From contig JAANYP010002378.1 in the NCBI GenBank assembly GCA_020465985.1, positions 1 through 64,000 of the forward strand: a DNA stretch of 64,000 bases. The letters run 5' to 3'. The notes beneath the pieces were generated by a model. The model had not been told where the DNA came from, did no database searches, and was given only the letters and a program-made list of their open reading frames with translations. The DNA is from Centrapalus pauciflorus (Eukaryota > Streptophyta > Magnoliopsida > Asterales > Asteraceae). This document shows positions 60,603 to 64,000 of the stretch, one piece after another. The position numbers and the translations under genes were made by a program. The stretch's first letter is position 1. Every line of letters begins with the position of its first letter.

Positions 60603-63600
60603 TTAGCGCTCGTATCTTGTTTGATTCTGGAGCGGATCGCTCATAAGTGTCTATTGTATTCTGTGCGTATTTTTCTGTGCCTTCTACAACTTTATCTGTT
60701 CCGTTGGTTGTTGAGAGAGTGGATGGTAGTACGGCATTAGTGAGTCGGATATTTCAAGATTGTGTTTTAGAGATTGATGTTCACCGGTTTCTGATTGATC
60801 TGTTACCGATAGATATTAGCAGTTTCGATGTGATAGTGGGTATGGATTGGATGGCAGCCAGACAGGCCGACATTCTGTGCGCGAAGAAGATGATCTGTAT
60901 ACCCATTTCAGACAGTGATATTGTCACCGCATATGGCGAGAGGCCCCGAGGCGAGATAGGTATGGTTTCGATGGCCAGAGCCCAGAGATATGTCGCTAAG
61001 GGGTGTGAGACCTTCCTGACTTATGTTGTTGACGCCAGAAAAGAGAAGAAGACCCTAGAGGATATACCCGTGATCAGAGAGTTCCCTGAGGTATTCCCAG
61101 AGGAGTTGCCTGGGTTACCGCCAGATCGTCAGGTCGAGTTTCGCATAGACCTTATCCCTGGAGCGGTGCCTATTGCGAAGACGCCTTATAGGCTGGCACC
61201 TACTGAGATGAGAGAGATGATGTCACAGCTTCAGGAGCTATTAGATCGTGGATTTATCCGTCCGAGTTCGTCCCCGTGGGGAGCTCCCGTGTTATTTGTG
61301 AAGAAGAAGGACGACACTATGCAGATGTTTATCGACTACCGAGACTTGAATAAAGTGACGGTGAAGAACCGATATCCGCATCCACGTATCGACGATCTGT
61401 TCAACCAGTTGCAGGGTTCGAGTTTCTTCTCAAAGATAGATTTGAGATCGGGTTATCATCAGTTGCGAGTTAGAGATGAGGATGTTCCGAAGACTGCGTT
61501 TCGGACGAGACATGACCACTATGAGTTCCTCGTGATTCCCTTCGGATTGACTAACGCACCTAGCGGCTTTCATGGATTTGATGAACAGGGTGTGTAGATC
61601 TATGTTGGATCGGTTCGTGATAGTGTTCATCGATGACATCCTGATCTATTCGAGGAGTGCCGAGGACCACGAGCAGCACTTGCGAGAGGTTTTAACTATG
61701 CTGCGAAAGGAGAGACTATATGTGAAATTCTCCAAGTGCGAGTTCTGGTTGCAAGAGGTCCAGTTTCTGGGGCATGTTGTGAGCGTCGGGGGGATTTTAG
61801 TGGATCCGGCAAAGATAGAGGCTTTGATGAGTTGGGAGCCGCCGAAGACTGTGCCTGAGATCCGCAGCTTTTTGGGATTAGCCGGGTACTATCGCCGTTT
61901 CATTCAGGACTTTTCGAGGATTGCCATGCCGTTGACGAGATTGACACGGCAGTCCGTTCCTTTCGTATGGTCCGATGAGCAGGAGTCGGCATTCAGAGAG
62001 TTGAAATCCCAGTTATGTCAGGCTCCGGTATTAGCATTGCCCGAGGGTACATAGGATTTCGTGGTCTATTGTGATGCATCGGGTACTAGTTTGGGTTGTG
62101 TCCTGATGCAACGAGGCAAGGTGATAGCGTATGTGTCGTGACAGTTGAAGACGTACTAGGAGAACAATACCGTGCAAGGTCTCGAGTTAGACGCGATAGT
62201 GTTTCCGTTGAAGATATGATGTCATTATTTGTATGGTTCGCGGTTTGTGGTATACACCGATCATAAGAGTCTTCAGTATCTATTCAGTCAGAAGGAGCTG
62301 AATATGAGACAGCGGCTAGAGTTATTGAAGGATTATAACTGCGAGATTCAGTACCATCCCGGTAGGGCCAACGTGGTGGCCGATGCGTTGAGCTGCAAGG
62401 CGTGCGACCAGACAGTGGTTTCCTGAGCAGCGAGGCTCGAGGTCACGTCGACTCTTGTGGAGAGCTTGAGACTGGCCCAGTTAGAGGGTCTACGAGCAGA
62501 GAATGTGAAGAGGGAGCGGCTTACTGGGCAGCTTGACGTTCTGAGCAGAGATAGCAGAGGGTTATATGTGTTTCACGACCGAGTCTGGGTTCTAAGGGTC
62601 GGCAATCGTCGGCAGTTGATACTAGATGAGTCGCACCGGTCGAGACTGTCTGCACGTTAAGGCCGAGCATCAGAAGCCTCACGTGCATTTGCAGCCTCTA
62701 GAGATCCCCGAGTGGAAGTGGTATCATATCACGATGGATTTTATCGTTAGACTTCCACGCACGGTTCGAGGCAATGATATGATCTGGGTGATTATGGATC
62801 GATTGACCAAGAGTGCCCATTTTCTAGCGGTTTGGGGCACTATTACGATGGATCAGTTGGCTCGGTTGTACATTAATGAGGTGGTTTCAAGGCACGGCGT
62901 TCCGATGTCGATCACGTCTGACAGAGATACGCGGTTTACTTCGAGATTCTGACAGAGCTTTCAGCGCGAGTTGGGGACGAGAGTTCAGTTGAGCACAGCG
63001 TACAAACCTCAGACAGACGGGCAGACAGAGCGGACGAATCAGACTCTCGAGGATATGCTCCGAGCGTGTGCGATCGATTTCAATGGTAGTTGGGACGATC
63101 ACTTGTCGTTGGTCGAGTTTGCGTATAACAATAGCTACCATACCTCCATCAAGATGGCTCCATTTGAGGCGCTTTACGGGCGTAAATGCCTAACCCCTAT
63201 GTGTTGGGGCGAGGTCGGCGAGCGACCTATTAGTGGGCCCGAGTTGCTACAGGAGACGAGCGACAAGGTGGCGGTCATTCGTGAGCATATGAGAGTAGCG
63301 CAGGGCCGACACAAGAGTTATGTCGATCGTCATCTGACTGAGCTTAAGTTCAGTGTTGGAGACTGTGTCATGCTGAAAGTATCACCGTGGAAGGGAGTTA
63401 TCAGATTCAGATATAGAGGTAAGCTGAGTCTGCGGTACATCGGTCCGTTAGATCATTGCCAGAGTCCGAGATCAGGCATGCAGATTGAGACTGCCTCCCG
63501 AGTTGGCCGGAGTCCATGACACGTTCCATGTGAGTGATCTGAGAAAGTGCTTGGCCAAACACGATCAGTATGTGCCGTTATATGAGATCACCGTGGACCA

Positions 63601-63781
63601 TCACCTGCGATATATCGAGCAGCCCGAGGCTATTACCGACCGTAAGGTGAAGAAATTGCAGAATAAAGAGATCGCGTTAGTACTCGTTCAATGGAGACAT
63701 TATATGGGTACTAGCGCTACCTGGGAGCCCGAGGCTGATATGAGGAGTCGATATTCACACCTGTTCCCGACTTCAAGCTAG
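60603..63781 (+). pseudogene. Chromovirus (Tekay/Del-like gypsy) pol with chromodomain-like end
   Basis: Begins in the protease, active site LFDSGADRS (~60,618), with a TAA directly after it. RT: IRPSSSPWGAPVLFVKKKD, FIDYRDLNKVTVKN, an extra A near 61,562 shifting frame in LTNAP, then catalytic FIDDILIYS (~61,630). RNase H: YCDASGTSLGCVLMQRG, with stops near 62,053, 62,140, 62,158 and 62,218. Integrase: the HHCC zinc region is deleted between RSRL and LHVKAEHQKPH (~62,645). The core has D in TMDFIVRLP, D in TSDRDTRF and E in QTLEDML, with a TGA at 62,950. After a frame change near 63,460 the end reads ALVLVQWRHYMGTSATWEPE, a chromodomain-like segment that targets integration to chromatin in this clade. 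Gag is missing. Confidence 0.9.
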
Positions 63782-63816
63782 ATTCCAGGACGGAATCTTA
63801 TTAAAAGGGGAGGATT
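63782..63816 (+). other. Polypurine tract region of the chromovirus
   Basis: AAAAGGGGAGGATT directly precedes the TG of the 3' LTR at 63,817. Confidence 0.85.
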
Positions 63817-64000
63817 TGTAACATCCCGGATTTGAGCATGGTACGTGGATTTAATTTATTGGCTCTTTATTATAATATTATTGCGTTGTTCCAATTGAAT
63901 CCTGTTTCGTGGATTAAACGTGTTGAGACTAAGTGATACGTGTCTCCGGGTTAATAATTAGTGGAATATTATTATTTATGAGATCGTGGATTTAATTGGG
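63817..64000 (+). repeat. Start of the chromovirus 3' LTR (cut by window end)
   Basis: TGTAACATCCCGGATTTGAG onward. It is related to the solo LTR at 12,466 (shared GATACGTGTC, CCGGGTTA, GATC(A/G)(C/T)GG phrases in the same order). Confidence 0.88.

Overview
The window reads as a dispersed-repeat block of a flowering-plant nuclear genome. It holds plant-type Ty1/copia and Ty3/gypsy LTR retrotransposons with plant primer-binding sites, hAT, CACTA and Helitron-type remnants, a fragment of a NAC transcription-factor exon (a land-plant family) and very AT-rich intergenic DNA. I see no intact host gene, rRNA, tRNA or CRISPR. A eudicot, perhaps an asterid, fits the element types, but that is an inference.

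Layout. 1-6.4 kb: an LTR end at the left edge, a degenerate hAT transposase gene (1497-5111) split by an antisense solo LTR, a CACTA-type terminus with palindromically arranged repeats, a TA/TG microsatellite, and a NAC exon-2 fragment. 6.4-12.5 kb: AT-rich DNA with a roughly 0.8 kb inverted repeat, degenerate tandem repeats and a Helitron-like 3' end. 12,466-14,572: solo gypsy LTR with a perfect 5-bp target-site duplication (TSD). 14,849-24,707: antisense SIRE-type copia element (copy A), cut by an 800-N gap. 25,508-26,729: the 3' end of an oppositely oriented sister (copy C). 26.9-29.3 kb: two hAT-type non-autonomous elements, one with a perfect 8-bp TSD. 30,162-44,188: a structurally complete antisense Athila-type gypsy element with TSD CGTTT, both LTRs, PBS, gag-pol and two diverged post-pol genes. 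44.2-45.5 kb: unrecognised sequence. 45,553-58,401: sense SIRE-type copia element (copy B) with gag, pol and a very long post-pol gene; its 3' LTR is truncated. 58,406-60,602: antisense gypsy-type LTR. 60,603-64,000: sense chromovirus (Tekay/Del-like) pol with a chromodomain-like tail and the start of its 3' LTR.

Most coding regions carry stops or frameshifts, so none is likely to be autonomous today. The most interesting signal is that the post-pol genes of two unrelated retroelement superfamilies (copia copies A and B, and both Athila copies) appear to share the same protein domain. Each has TATA-type promoter sequence directly upstream (weak in one Athila copy). In the Athila element the post-pol gene is duplicated together with an LTR-promoter-like GC-rich block and a predicted 5'-UTR intron whose acceptor abuts the ATG. 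This suggests a mobile, separately transcribed accessory gene module passed between retrotransposon lineages.
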